DNA of 64,000 nt from Mucilaginibacter sp. KACC 22063 (GTDB lineage Bacteria > Bacteroidota > Bacteroidia > Sphingobacteriales > Sphingobacteriaceae), in NCBI RefSeq assembly GCF_028736115.1, contig NZ_CP117877.1, positions 1,860,001 to 1,924,000 on the forward strand, given 5' to 3'. Position 1 is the first letter of the stretch; each line of letters opens with the position of its first letter. This document shows, piece by piece, positions 24,355 to 32,756 of the stretch. The position numbers were made by a program, and so were the translations under genes. The notes under the pieces were generated by a model that was given only the letters and a program-made list of their open reading frames with translations, was not told where the DNA came from and searched no databases.

Positions 24355-24765
24355 ATGAAAAAAAGTTCAATTATCGGCATTATTGTAATAGCAATTGCTA
24401 TTGCGGTAATCATCAGCACATATTCAAGCTCAAGTACTTACGGCACTTTTAATGATGCAAAAAAAACGCAGACATCATTACAGGTTGTTGGCCATTTGGT
24501 AAAGAATAAAGAGCTGTACTACGATGCGCATAAAGATGCCAACTATTTCTCTTTCTACATGACTGATAATAAAGGCCAGGAATGTAAAGTGGTTTTTACA
24601 GGCACCAAACCGCAGGATTTTGAGCGTTCTGAGCAAATTGTATTAACCGGCCAAATGGCAGGTAACGAATTTCATGCATCAAAAATCCTGATGAAATGCC
24701 CTTCTAAATACACTCAGGATAAAGTAGAGATCACAGAAACTAAAGCCCAATCGGCGAACTTATAA
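24355..24765 (+). CDS. ccmE: Cytochrome c maturation protein CcmE, CxxxY type (heme chaperone)
   Basis: A 136-residue protein anchored by one N-terminal helix (about 5-21), with a periplasmic OB-fold domain (TSLQVVGHLV, YFSFYMTDNKGQECKVVFTG, IVLTGQM, EFHASKILMKCPSKY). CcmE carries heme from CcmC to CcmF. In the classical protein a His in HxxxY binds heme covalently; here the site is Cys115-Pro-Ser-Lys-Tyr119, a CxxxY site as described for archaeal and some sulfate-reducer CcmE. The start at 24355 is preferred over an upstream in-frame start at 24313 because it gives the anchor helix. ccmF follows after 9 bp. Confidence 0.88.
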   Translation: MKKSSIIGIIVIAIAIAVIISTYSSSSTYGTFNDAKKTQTSLQVVGHLVKNKELYYDAHKDANYFSFYMTDNKGQECKVVFTGTKPQDFERSEQIVLTGQMAGNEFHASKILMKCPSKYTQDKVEITETKAQSANL

Positions 24766-24774
24766 TCGGATTTG

Positions 24775-27270
24775 ATGGAGACAGCTTTTAAAGGCGAACA
24801 CCTTTTACCCGGCCAGTTAGGCCAGTTCTTTGTTATATTGGCATTTGGCTCGGCACTGCTGTCAACCATTAGCTATTACTTTGCAACTACCAATAAAAAC
24901 CAGCAGGACAAATCATGGTTTTTGATGGGGCGTTACAGCTTCTATGTAAACACTTTAGCGGTAGTAAGTATTGCTGTCTGCCTTTTCTATATCATCTTCA
25001 ATCATTTATTTGAATACCATTATGCATGGGCGCATTCATCGCGCACACTACCTGTATATTACGTCATTTCCTGTTTTTGGGAAGGACAGGAAGGCAGCTT
25101 CTGGCTGTTTGCTTTTTGGCAGGCCGTTTTAGGTAACATCCTGATCTGGAAAGCTAAGAGCTGGGAAAAACCGGTAATGACCATAGTCGGCCTTTCGCAA
25201 ACATTGCTGGCTACGATGTTACTGGGGGTGGAGATTTTTGGTACACGTGTTGGTAGCTCGCCATTTATCTTATTGCGTGAGGCAATTCAGGGGCCGATAT
25301 TCAGCCGCCCGGATTACATGACTTTCATAAAAGATGGTAACGGGCTTAACCCGCTGCTGCAAAACTACTGGATGGTAATTCACCCGCCAACTCTGTTCTT
25401 AGGGTTTGCATCAATGGTGGTTCCGTTTGCTTATGCTATTGCAGGCCTTTGGCAAAGAAGATATAAAGACTGGGTACAGGCTGCTATGCCTTACTCGCTT
25501 TTTGCAACCATGATCTTGGGTACAGGTATTATTATGGGTTCTTTCTGGGCTTATGAATCACTGAACTTTGGTGGTTTTTGGGCATGGGACCCGGTAGAGA
25601 ATGCTTCCATGATTCCGTGGGTTACGCTCATAGCTGCAGTACACGTTCTTATAGTTTATAAAAATACAGGTCATTCATACTTTACTGCTACTTTCCTGGT
25701 ACTGATCAGCTTTGTATTGGTTCTGTATGCCTCATTCCTGAGCCGTAGCGGTATCCTGGGAGAAACCTCTGTACATTCATTTACAGATGCCGGTTTAAAA
25801 TGGCATCTATTAATAGATGTATTGCTTTTCCTGGGGTTGTCTGCCGGTTTAATCATTGCACGCTGGAAAGATCTTCCGATATCTAAAAAAGACGAAGAAA
25901 CATACTCACGCGAATTTTGGCTGTTTGTAGGTTCCATATTTTTGGCGCTTTCATGCTTCCATTTGGTATTGGTAACATCAATACCGGTTTGGAACTGGAT
26001 ATTTGGTACCAAGCTTGCACCACCAGCAGAGCCGGTGAAACATTATAATGTAATACAGGCATCATTTGCTGTAGTAATTACCTTGCTTACAGGTTTCACA
26101 CAATTCCTGAAATATAAAAATACCGATGTAACCCGCTTTTTTATTACTACGCTTGTTTACCTGGCGTTCTCAGCTGCTTTAGGCGGACTGATTGTTTACA
26201 CCACCGGTGTTTACAAACTACATTTTGTGTTCTCGCTGGTAATGATCGGGGCCATTTATTCGATCATGGCTAATGCCAAGGTTTTGGCTGATGCATTTAA
26301 AGGCAAATTTAAACTGGCAGGATCGGCTGTGGCGCACATCGGTTTTGGTTTGATACTGGTAGGTGCTTTGATAGCTGCTGGTACCAGCACAGTTGTATCT
26401 CAAAATAATAGCGGCATTGGTTTTGGCGACGAGTTTGCCAAAGCAAGTAATCCTAAAGAAAACATTATGCTGTATAAAAATCAGCCTATTAAAATGGGCG
26501 ATTATACAGTAACCTATACCGGCGATTCTATTGTTGCGCCTAACCACTACTTTAAGGTTAACTACAAAAAGTATGATGCGGCTGGGAAAGTAACCGAAGA
26601 CTTTACGCTGAAGCCAAACTCTCAGGCTAATCAAAAAATGGGTTTGGTATCATCACCTGATACTAAACATTACCTTTTCCATGATTTGTATACACACGTT
26701 ACCATGGCACCGATCAAAGATGATCTGAACCCTGATAACGATAACCACACGGAAGAAGAGGATAATAAAAACTATGACGCGCCGATATCGCACATGGTTT
26801 CAACAGGTGATACGGTGCGTTTCCGCGAAGGGTATATGGTATTGCGTGGCTTAACTAAAGAAACCAAAGTACAAAACATTCCGCTGAAAGGAAATGATGT
26901 TGCAGTGGGGGCAGTGCTTGATGTAGTATCGCACGGTAAAACTTACCGCACCGAACCTATCTACATGATTAAAGATGGTAATGTTTTTGATTTTGCCCGC
27001 AAGGTTGACGATGCAGGTTTAAAGGTACGTTTCTCTAAGATTTTGCCTCAGCAGGATAAAGTGGAGCTGATGGTGTTTCAACAACCAGAAAGCAAAAAGC
27101 CTTACATCGTAATGCGTGCCATTAACTTCCCGTTCATCAACTTCTTCTGGTCTGGTACTATTATTATGGTTATCGGCTTCCTGATGGCAATTTTCCGTAG
27201 GAATAACGAATTATCCAGGGCAGACAAATCACCGAAAGCCCAACGCGAAAAGCAACTTGAAAAAGCATAA
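24775..27270 (+). CDS. ccmF: Cytochrome c maturation protein CcmF (heme lyase component)
   Basis: An 831-residue integral membrane protein with many hydrophobic helices. The diagnostic tryptophan-rich motif reads WGGFWAWDPVENASMIPW, followed by HSYFTATFLVLISFVLVLYASFLSRSG. A large periplasmic region (about 550-780) precedes a final helix (FINFFWSGTIIMVIGFLMAIF). CcmF takes heme from CcmE and, with CcmH, attaches it to CxxCH sites of apocytochromes. No ccmH or ccmG gene is present in this window. The ATG at 24775 is used; a TTG three bases earlier is also in frame. Next to ccmE and followed by a terminator, so ccmEF forms a two-gene transcript. Confidence 0.92.
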   Translation: METAFKGEHLLPGQLGQFFVILAFGSALLSTISYYFATTNKNQQDKSWFLMGRYSFYVNTLAVVSIAVCLFYIIFNHLFEYHYAWAHSSRTLPVYYVISCFWEGQEGSFWLFAFWQAVLGNILIWKAKSWEKPVMTIVGLSQTLLATMLLGVEIFGTRVGSSPFILLREAIQGPIFSRPDYMTFIKDGNGLNPLLQNYWMVIHPPTLFLGFASMVVPFAYAIAGLWQRRYKDWVQAAMPYSLFATMILGTGIIMGSFWAYESLNFGGFWAWDPVENASMIPWVTLIAAVHVLIVYKNTGHSYFTATFLVLISFVLVLYASFLSRSGILGETSVHSFTDAGLKWHLLIDVLLFLGLSAGLIIARWKDLPISKKDEETYSREFWLFVGSIFLALSCFHLVLVTSIPVWNWIFGTKLAPPAEPVKHYNVIQASFAVVITLLTGFTQFLKYKNTDVTRFFITTLVYLAFSAALGGLIVYTTGVYKLHFVFSLVMIGAIYSIMANAKVLADAFKGKFKLAGSAVAHIGFGLILVGALIAAGTSTVVSQNNSGIGFGDEFAKASNPKENIMLYKNQPIKMGDYTVTYTGDSIVAPNHYFKVNYKKYDAAGKVTEDFTLKPNSQANQKMGLVSSPDTKHYLFHDLYTHVTMAPIKDDLNPDNDNHTEEEDNKNYDAPISHMVSTGDTVRFREGYMVLRGLTKETKVQNIPLKGNDVAVGAVLDVVSHGKTYRTEPIYMIKDGNVFDFARKVDDAGLKVRFSKILPQQDKVELMVFQQPESKKPYIVMRAINFPFINFFWSGTIIMVIGFLMAIFRRNNELSRADKSPKAQREKQLEKA

Positions 27271-27276
27271 CAAATT

Positions 27277-27305
27277 AACTGCCTCACATAATGAGGCAGT
27301 TTTTG
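27277..27305 (+). terminator. Terminator after ccmF
   Basis: A 9-10 bp stem ACTGCCTCA / TGAGGCAGT with a 5-nt loop, followed by TTTTT, starts 7 bp after the ccmF stop. Confidence 0.85.
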
Positions 27306-27337
27306 TTTACAGCCATCTCTCTCTCTTGTGATTTAAT

Positions 27338-27345
27338 TAATTTTG
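27338..27345 (+). promoter_or_regulatory. -7 promoter element abutting the DUF2520 gene
   Basis: TAATTTTG, an exact TAnnTTTG match, ends 4 bases before the ATG at 27350. Confidence 0.45.
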
Positions 27346-27349
27346 CAGC

Positions 27350-28117
27350 ATGCGCATCACATTTATAGGATCGGGCAACGTGGCTACGCATATGGCAGCT
27401 GCGTTAAAAAATGCCGGTCACAGTATTTTGCAGGTTTACAGCCCTAATATGCACAACGCTGCTATGCTGGCTTACCATGTTGGAGCAGAGGCGATAAGTG
27501 ATATGAAGGATATGAATGCTGAGGCAGACCTGTATATCGTCTCTGTAAAGGACGATGCCATCGAAACAGTTGTGCAGCACCTGTCAGCCTTTAACAAGTT
27601 AATTGTACATACTTCTGGAGCTACATCTTTAAATACTTTGAGTGTACATACGCAAAATGCAGGCGTTTTTTATCCGCTGCAAACCTTTAGCAAGCAAAAG
27701 AAAGTCAGTTTTTGGTCAGTGCCTTTATGTATAGAAGGTGCTTCAGAGGAAATCACACAACAGCTTTTCGAGCTGGCACATACCATCAGTAATAATGTTT
27801 ACAGGGTAAGTAGTGACCAGCGTAAGATATTGCACCTGGCGGCAGTATTTGCCTGTAACTTTCCTAATTATCTGTATCATGTGTCGCAGCAGTTGCTGGC
27901 ACAGCATCAGCTTGATTTCGACTTGTTGAAGCCATTGATTAACGAAACGGCAGATAAAATACAAAGTGCCTTGCCGGTTGATGTACAAACCGGGCCAGCT
28001 ATCAGGAATGATGAGCAAACCATGCAGGCGCATATCAACTTGTTGGACAACAATCCTTTTTTACAAAATCTTTACCTTTTAATGAGTGAAGGCATCATGA
28101 AAATGGAGAAAAACTGA
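27350..28117 (+). CDS. Rossmann-fold protein with DUF2520 domain
   Basis: A 255-residue cytosolic protein. The N-terminus MRITFIGSGNVATHMAAALKNAGH is a GxGxxA dinucleotide-binding motif like that of NADP-dependent oxidoreductases (NpdG/ProC type). KLIVHTSGATSLNTL and GVFYPLQTFSK are typical of the DUF2520 group. The C-terminal half (about 150-250) is helical (HLAAVFACNFPNYLYHVSQQLL) and resembles the dimerisation domain of pyrroline-5-carboxylate reductase relatives. The substrate is unknown. A dehydrogenase or reductase acting on a small metabolite is likely by fold only. It stands just upstream of the ferredoxin gene. Confidence 0.8.
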   Translation: MRITFIGSGNVATHMAAALKNAGHSILQVYSPNMHNAAMLAYHVGAEAISDMKDMNAEADLYIVSVKDDAIETVVQHLSAFNKLIVHTSGATSLNTLSVHTQNAGVFYPLQTFSKQKKVSFWSVPLCIEGASEEITQQLFELAHTISNNVYRVSSDQRKILHLAAVFACNFPNYLYHVSQQLLAQHQLDFDLLKPLINETADKIQSALPVDVQTGPAIRNDEQTMQAHINLLDNNPFLQNLYLLMSEGIMKMEKN

Positions 28118-28139
28118 ACCTAAGGCACCGTAATTTTGT

Positions 28140-28147
28140 TACTTTTG
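28140..28147 (+). promoter_or_regulatory. -7 promoter element abutting the ferredoxin gene
   Basis: TACTTTTG ends 5 bases before the ATG at 28153. A second match, TAATTTTG, lies at 28131-28138. Confidence 0.45.
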
Positions 28148-28152
28148 CCACG

Positions 28153-28485
28153 ATGGATGTTTACAACATTAAAATAAATTTTGAGGAAAAGGGCCACGAG
28201 CCAGTTGTGTTGCCTATAGCCGAAGGTGAATCTGTATTGGATGTTTGCCTCGAAAACGGAATTGAGTTACAGCACAATTGCGGTGGTGTGTGCGGTTGCA
28301 GTACCTGCCACATTTATGTAAATAAGGGTATGGATAGCCTGCAGGAGATTTCTGATAAGGAAGAAGACTTTATCGACCGTGCAGTTAATCCGCGTATCAA
28401 CTCACGCCTGGGTTGTCAGTGTGTTGTTATTGATGGCGACATTGAAGTTACCATACCAGATCAGTCACAGTTTTTAGGACACTAA
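28153..28485 (+). CDS. fdx: [2Fe-2S] ferredoxin, ISC/adrenodoxin type
   Basis: A 110-residue soluble electron carrier. Cluster ligands follow the adrenodoxin pattern C-x5-C-x2-C: Cys43, Cys49 and Cys52 (CGGVCGCSTC), with the fourth at Cys88 in RLGCQC. Extra cysteines at 47 and 90 are not normally ligands. In Fe-S cluster assembly this ferredoxin supplies electrons to the IscS-IscU complex. The iscX gene follows 37 bp downstream, supporting an ISC role, while hscA is 25 kb away. The region between fdx and iscX contains a short inverted pair CGTAT/ATACG. Confidence 0.88.
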   Translation: MDVYNIKINFEEKGHEPVVLPIAEGESVLDVCLENGIELQHNCGGVCGCSTCHIYVNKGMDSLQEISDKEEDFIDRAVNPRINSRLGCQCVVIDGDIEVTIPDQSQFLGH

Positions 28486-28522
28486 TTAACGTATATTACA
28501 TACGTAAAACGTAAGATATATT

Positions 28523-28762
28523 ATGCACGATAAATTTGCCCTCCCCATTCATTGGAATGATTACGAAGACATAGCCATGGGCTTGTATGAAAAATTCGGC
28601 GATGATTTTGATGAATCAAAGATTTACCGTATCCGCTTTACCGATCTTTTAGAGTGGGTTTTAACACTTCCTAATTTTGCAGGCACACGCGAAGAAAGCA
28701 ACGAAGGCCACCTGGAGCAGATACAAAGCGCATGGGTTTACGAATGGCGCGATAACCAATAA
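28523..28762 (+). CDS. iscX: Fe-S assembly protein IscX
   Basis: A 79-residue acidic protein that matches IscX: IHWNDYEDIAMGLYEKF near the start, then the conserved RFTDLLEWVLTLPNF and a C-terminal QSAWVYEW. IscX binds the cysteine desulfurase IscS and iron and tunes the rate of Fe-S assembly. The gene lies between the ferredoxin and a HAD phosphatase gene, all in one direction with short gaps, so transcription together is likely. Confidence 0.9.
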   Translation: MHDKFALPIHWNDYEDIAMGLYEKFGDDFDESKIYRIRFTDLLEWVLTLPNFAGTREESNEGHLEQIQSAWVYEWRDNQ

Positions 28763-28777
28763 TATTTGCCCGATAAA

Positions 28778-29290
28778 ATGCTCGAGAAACTTAAAGATAT
28801 AACCACCTTTATTTTTGATGTTGACGGTGTACTAACCGATGGTTCTGTTTACGTAATGGACAATGGTGAGCAGTTTCGTCAATTCAACATTAAGGATGGT
28901 TATGCCGTACAGCTTGCCGTAAAATGCGGTTATAATGTTTGTGCCATATCTGGCAGCCGCTCCAAAATAGCGCTTCACCGTTTAAACAGCCTTGGGGTTA
29001 AGGATGTGCATATAGGTGCACATACTAAAACGCTTAACTTCAAAGCCTATATCGAAGAGAAAAGTATCAACCCGCAAAACGTAATGTACATGGGCGATGA
29101 TATACCTGACCTGGAAGTAATGAAACTTGTAGGTTTGGCCGTATGCCCATCAGATGCAGCCGAAGAAATTAAAGCTGTAAGCGCCTATATTTCGCCGTTT
29201 GCAGGTGGTAAAGGTTGCGTACGCGATGTAATTGAAAAAGTACTCAAAATCCAGAAAAAATGGATGGGAGAGCAGGCGTATAGCTGGTAG
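28778..29290 (+). CDS. KdsC-type HAD phosphatase (3-deoxy-D-manno-octulosonate 8-phosphate phosphatase family)
   Basis: A 170-residue class-C0 HAD phosphatase without a cap domain. Motif I is FDVDGVLTDG (Asp14 and Asp16), motif II is AISGSRS, and motif IV is YMGDDIPDLEVM. The size and the TDG ending of motif I match KdsC, which removes phosphate from KDO-8-phosphate in lipopolysaccharide core synthesis. The N-acylneuraminate-9-phosphatase and cytidylyltransferase-associated variants share this fold, so the exact substrate is inferred. ATG at 28778 is preferred over the TTG at 28766. Confidence 0.85.
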   Translation: MLEKLKDITTFIFDVDGVLTDGSVYVMDNGEQFRQFNIKDGYAVQLAVKCGYNVCAISGSRSKIALHRLNSLGVKDVHIGAHTKTLNFKAYIEEKSINPQNVMYMGDDIPDLEVMKLVGLAVCPSDAAEEIKAVSAYISPFAGGKGCVRDVIEKVLKIQKKWMGEQAYSW

Positions 29291-29332
29291 AGATACGTTT
29301 AGTTTGTAGATGATAGTTCATAGTTTATGCGA

Positions 29333-29400
29333 GGTATTTGTATAATACTTAATAAACTAATGACCAATGAACTATTGACCAATGAACCAATGACAAGTGA
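29333..29400. repeat. Degenerate short-period repeat (AATGACCAATGAACTATTG type)
   Basis: Between kdsC and maf are several loose copies of ATGACCAATGAAC and ATTGACCAATGAACC. The complement of this sequence resembles the TCATTAGTCATTAG array at 34565-34690. Confidence 0.65.
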
Positions 29401-29407
29401 TCAATAA

Positions 29408-29989
29408 ATGAAAAGCATTCACAAACTTCCTAAGATCATTCTTGCTTCAAAATCGCCGCGTAGGCAGGAGTTGTTACGTTTGCTTGATGTTGATTTTGAG
29501 ATTGTGCTGAAAGAAGTGGACGAGTCATATCCTGATGACTTAAGTCCTGAAGAAGTAGCTGTTTACATTGCCGAAAAAAAAGCCAAAGCTTACGATGATA
29601 CCATAGGCAATGAAATAGTGCTTACCGCTGATACCATTGTTTGTATTGATGACAAGATATTAGGTAAACCAGAGTCTGCAGAACATGCTGTAGAAATGCT
29701 GCAAATGTTATCGGGCAGGGTACACCGCGTGGTAACAGGTGTTTGTATTTTATATAAATCTCAATACAATAAGTTTTTTGATGTGTCAGAGGTTTTCTTC
29801 AGAAAGCTAACCGATGAAGAGATTAAAACCTATGTTAAGCTATATAAACCTTTTGATAAAGCAGGTGCTTACGGTATACAGGAATGGATAGGCTTAACCG
29901 GTATTGAAAAGATCAGTGGCTCTTATACCAATGTGGTAGGTTTACCTACTGAAAAACTCTATCAGCAATTGGTAAGGCTGATTTCCTAA
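29408..29989 (+). CDS. Maf family nucleotide pyrophosphatase
   Basis: A 193-residue protein with the Maf signature near the N-terminus: IILASKSPRRQELLRLL, then VAVYIAEKKAKAY and VLTADTIVCIDDKILGKP. Maf/YhdE proteins hydrolyse noncanonical or canonical nucleoside triphosphates such as dTTP and modified UTP to monophosphates, and some influence septum formation. The length is normal. A hairpin terminator follows, shared with the convergent M1 peptidase gene. Confidence 0.9.
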   Translation: MKSIHKLPKIILASKSPRRQELLRLLDVDFEIVLKEVDESYPDDLSPEEVAVYIAEKKAKAYDDTIGNEIVLTADTIVCIDDKILGKPESAEHAVEMLQMLSGRVHRVVTGVCILYKSQYNKFFDVSEVFFRKLTDEEIKTYVKLYKPFDKAGAYGIQEWIGLTGIEKISGSYTNVVGLPTEKLYQQLVRLIS

Positions 29990-30005
29990 TTACCTTCTAC
30001 AACAA

Positions 30006-30025
30006 AAGGCGGTCAAAACCGCCTT
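30006..30025. terminator. Bidirectional terminator between maf and the M1 peptidase
   Basis: A perfect 8-bp stem AAGGCGGT / ACCGCCTT with a CAAA loop sits between two convergent stops (29989 and 30032). Confidence 0.75.
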
Positions 30026-30031
30026 CCATAA

Positions 30032-32023
30032 TTATTTTACTCTGATCGAATTATTTTTCCTGTTAATATCAGGCAGTGCCGAATCCGGGTCGAGTATTAC
30101 CTGCGAAACTTCACGCCTGCCCGGTACGTTAAATGTTGCAGATTTATTTTGTATCCAGGTTTCTACAGGTAGTTGTGTGCGCAGTTCGCCGCCATCTTTG
30201 TAAATCACTTTTACAGTAACTGGGAAGGCCATTGCTTCTTTATTGGCTATAGTAATCTGCAGCATTTTGTTTTTGTTCACCTCGGTGTAATGTGCATCTA
30301 TTAAGGCTACATCAAACTGATAGTTGTTTTGATACCAGCCGCGCCAAAACCAGGCAAGGTCTTCGCCTGCGCCATTTTCCATTGAGCGGAAAAAATCTTC
30401 GGGCTGCGGGTGTTTATAAGCCCACTGGTGGATGTAGTTTTTAAACGCATAATCAAACCTGTCTTTACCTAATATTTGCTCACGCAAAAGAATTAAACCT
30501 AATGCAGGCTTAAAGTAAGTAATAGGGTGGCGGTATTTCTCCGGCGTAGCATCAGCCGTTGTTAATATAACCGGCGCATTGGGATCTGCAATTATCGGGA
30601 TGATTTCATCGGCAGGGTTACCGCCGCCCGGAGCATATTCACTGTCGCGTTTAGGGGCATATTCACCGTGGTTAAATATATCAGAAGCATACACATCTAT
30701 AAAAGTGTTAAACCCTTCATCCATCCAGCCATAACGGCGCTCGTCTGACCCGACGATCATCGGGAACCAGTTGTGCCCAATTTCATGAGCCGTAACCCAG
30801 AAAAGTTCTTTTCCTTTATCGTTAATACCATCGAAAACAATGCCTGGATATTCCATTCCTCCGGCAATGCCTGCCTCGTTAATGGCAACAGGGTAAGGAT
30901 ACACAAACCATTTTTGCGAAAAATATTCTATAGAACCTTTTAGATATTCGGTGGCGCGTCCCCATGCATCGTTACCTGCACTTTCAACAGGGTAAACAGA
31001 CATGGCCAGCGACTTCTTCCCGCCGGGAAGATTAACCCTCGCCGCATCCCATATATAGGCAGAAGAAGCACCAAAGGCAACATCGCGTGTATTCTGCATT
31101 TTAAAATGCCAGGTAAGCGTACCTTTTTGTACCGGGCGAGAGCTTGCTTTTGTCACTTCCTCAGCGGTACGTATCATCACTGTTTTGTCGCTGTTACGCG
31201 CTGCCGTTAATCGGCTGATCTGGGTTGGTGTCAATACCTCGGTAGGGTTAACAAGTTCTCCGGAGCCAGCTACAATCACGTTCCACGGCACAGTAACCTG
31301 GTAATCCACATCACCATAGTCTAAATAAAATTCACCGCTGCCTAAAAATGGTAAAGTATCCCAGCCTTGTGAATCATCATATACGCACATGCGTGGGTAC
31401 CATTGCGCTACTTCATATATTTTGCCGTTTTTAGTATCTGTATAGTCTGTACGGCCGCCAAAATCGCCGGGTATGGTGTATTTGTATGAAATTAAAAGGT
31501 TGATTTTGCCACCGGCAGCCAAAGCTTTATTCAGCCTGATCTGCATGCGGGTGTCGTTTACAATGTAGTCGGCTTTTTCGGTTTTACCGTTTTGGCTGAT
31601 CTCAACAGATTGCAGATTGTAACCGCTTGTATGCTGCGTTGGCAAATTGCCGGTGTAAAAGTTTGACCGCGCACCAGAGCGGTATGTATTTTGGTCAAGC
31701 TGTAGCCATAGGTACGGCAAAGCGTCGGGACTGTTGTTAGTGTATGTAATGTTTTCAGTGGCCGTAATGGTTTTAGCAGTAGTATCTAAAGTAGCTTTTA
31801 AAACATAATCGGCACGGTTTTGCCAATATTTAGCACCAGGATTGCCATTGGCCGAATGATATTCGTTACCTCTTTGTTGGTAAAAAAGCGGAGCAAAAAG
31901 AGCAGCAGGGTTGTAGTTAGTGGTTATTGTATCTCTTGTGCGATTTTTACGGCTTTGAGCATTTACGTAATTTGTAAATAATAAAGCAGTGGCACAGCAA
32001 AGCAGCGTAAATTTGAATCTCAT
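30032..32023 (-). CDS. M1 family zinc aminopeptidase-like protein, exported
   Basis: A 663-residue exported peptidase. The start is set at 32023 because it gives a clean signal peptide ([23 protein letters not shown]); the frame extends nine residues further to 32050. The N-terminal domain is the beta-sandwich of M1 enzymes. The active site has [18 protein letters not shown] at 413-420 and the third zinc ligand in WMDEGFNTF. Bacteroidota carry many such periplasmic or surface M1 enzymes that trim peptides for uptake. The C-terminal part (about 560-663) has a beta-rich segment. No sorting tail is recognised. Confidence 0.9.
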   Translation of the reverse strand: MRFKFTLLCCATALLFTNYVNAQSRKNRTRDTITTNYNPAALFAPLFYQQRGNEYHSANGNPGAKYWQNRADYVLKATLDTTAKTITATENITYTNNSPDALPYLWLQLDQNTYRSGARSNFYTGNLPTQHTSGYNLQSVEISQNGKTEKADYIVNDTRMQIRLNKALAAGGKINLLISYKYTIPGDFGGRTDYTDTKNGKIYEVAQWYPRMCVYDDSQGWDTLPFLGSGEFYLDYGDVDYQVTVPWNVIVAGSGELVNPTEVLTPTQISRLTAARNSDKTVMIRTAEEVTKASSRPVQKGTLTWHFKMQNTRDVAFGASSAYIWDAARVNLPGGKKSLAMSVYPVESAGNDAWGRATEYLKGSIEYFSQKWFVYPYPVAINEAGIAGGMEYPGIVFDGINDKGKELFWVTAHEIGHNWFPMIVGSDERRYGWMDEGFNTFIDVYASDIFNHGEYAPKRDSEYAPGGGNPADEIIPIIADPNAPVILTTADATPEKYRHPITYFKPALGLILLREQILGKDRFDYAFKNYIHQWAYKHPQPEDFFRSMENGAGEDLAWFWRGWYQNNYQFDVALIDAHYTEVNKNKMLQITIANKEAMAFPVTVKVIYKDGGELRTQLPVETWIQNKSATFNVPGRREVSQVILDPDSALPDINRKNNSIRVK

Positions 32024-32114
32024 AAAGGTAGCAGAAAAAGAATGGCACAATATACGAAACCATTTCCCTATCTGAAAATCATGCCTTTTAAGATGTTTCT
32101 ATATACAATCCATG

Positions 32115-32336
32115 TTATAACTCTGTATAGAGTTCGCCAACGTTGATCTGATTAATCCATTCGCTTACAATACCTTCAATCTGAATGATCCTTGCAGCAA
32201 GGGTTTTGATATGATTGTAATGTTCTTCCCCAATGTTTACACTTAACAGGTCAAGCCTTATTTGCCAGTCAAGTTCCTGTTTAACTTGCTGTTGCTCCTG
32301 CATCAGTTGCAGGATGGTGTTTTCATTTGGGTGCAT
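32115..32336 (-). CDS. Small helical protein of unknown function
   Basis: A 73-residue charged protein (MHPNENTILQLMQEQQQVKQ, then LAARIIQIEGIVSEWINQI) predicted to be mostly alpha-helical and possibly coiled coil. It begins inside the last codons of the upstream regulator-like gene (14-bp overlap), so the two are translationally coupled. No family is recognised. The coupling suggests it acts with its partner, perhaps as a modulator. Confidence 0.6.
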   Translation of the reverse strand: MHPNENTILQLMQEQQQVKQELDWQIRLDLLSVNIGEEHYNHIKTLAARIIQIEGIVSEWINQINVGELYTEL

Positions 32337-32646
32337 GTTTATTTTTACTGGCTTTTACTCTTAAAGGTTGCAATTGATTTTCAAAATTCATGGTATGCAA
32401 GGGTTCAATTACATAAATAAAGTTTTGTAAATCACCGGGTTCAAGTCCGAATAATTTCTCAAGTATTACAACCTTCTCATGGGGTATATCCTGTAAATCG
32501 TCGATCTTTATATTTCTATAATTGTTAAGTGTCTTCTGACTGACACTTAGCAGTTGGGGTATTAAAAGCATAACTTTTTTGTACTCCGAAACGGAAAACT
32601 TGTTAAGCAGCTCGTTTATCCGGTACTTAAAAACTGTTTTGTGCAT
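32323..32646 (-). CDS. Small putative DNA-binding regulator
   Basis: A 107-residue protein using the ATG at 32646 (MHKTVFKYRINELLNKF). A longer reading would need a TTG at 32679 that falls inside the operator-like palindrome, so the shorter start is preferred. Residues about 12-60 (SVSEYKKVMLLIPQLLSVSQKTLNNYRNI, then HEKVVILEKLFGLEPGDL) have the helix pattern of a Cro/C1-type helix-turn-helix, with the closing LxxLFGLEPGDL typical of XRE domains. The assignment is by pattern and moderate. It is divergent from an XRE regulator at 32757. Confidence 0.6.
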   Translation of the reverse strand: MHKTVFKYRINELLNKFSVSEYKKVMLLIPQLLSVSQKTLNNYRNIKIDDLQDIPHEKVVILEKLFGLEPGDLQNFIYVIEPLHTMNFENQLQPLRVKASKNKHAPK

Positions 32647-32673
32647 CGGCTTTGGTAAAAATTTTCTATGTTT

Positions 32674-32689
32674 AGGCAAACATTTGCCT
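32674..32689. promoter_or_regulatory. Operator-like palindrome between divergent regulators
   Basis: AGGCAAA-CA-TTTGCCT is a perfect 7-bp inverted repeat with a 2-bp centre, located between the two divergent regulator genes. A related half-site, AGCAAAGGCAAA, lies about 22 bp to its right. This is the expected layout of a site bound by one or both regulators. Confidence 0.6.
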
Positions 32690-32756
32690 CACTAAACTAT
32701 AATAAAGTTAAGCAAAGGCAAAATAATTTTCAACTTTTTTATAGTTTTTATTGTAC

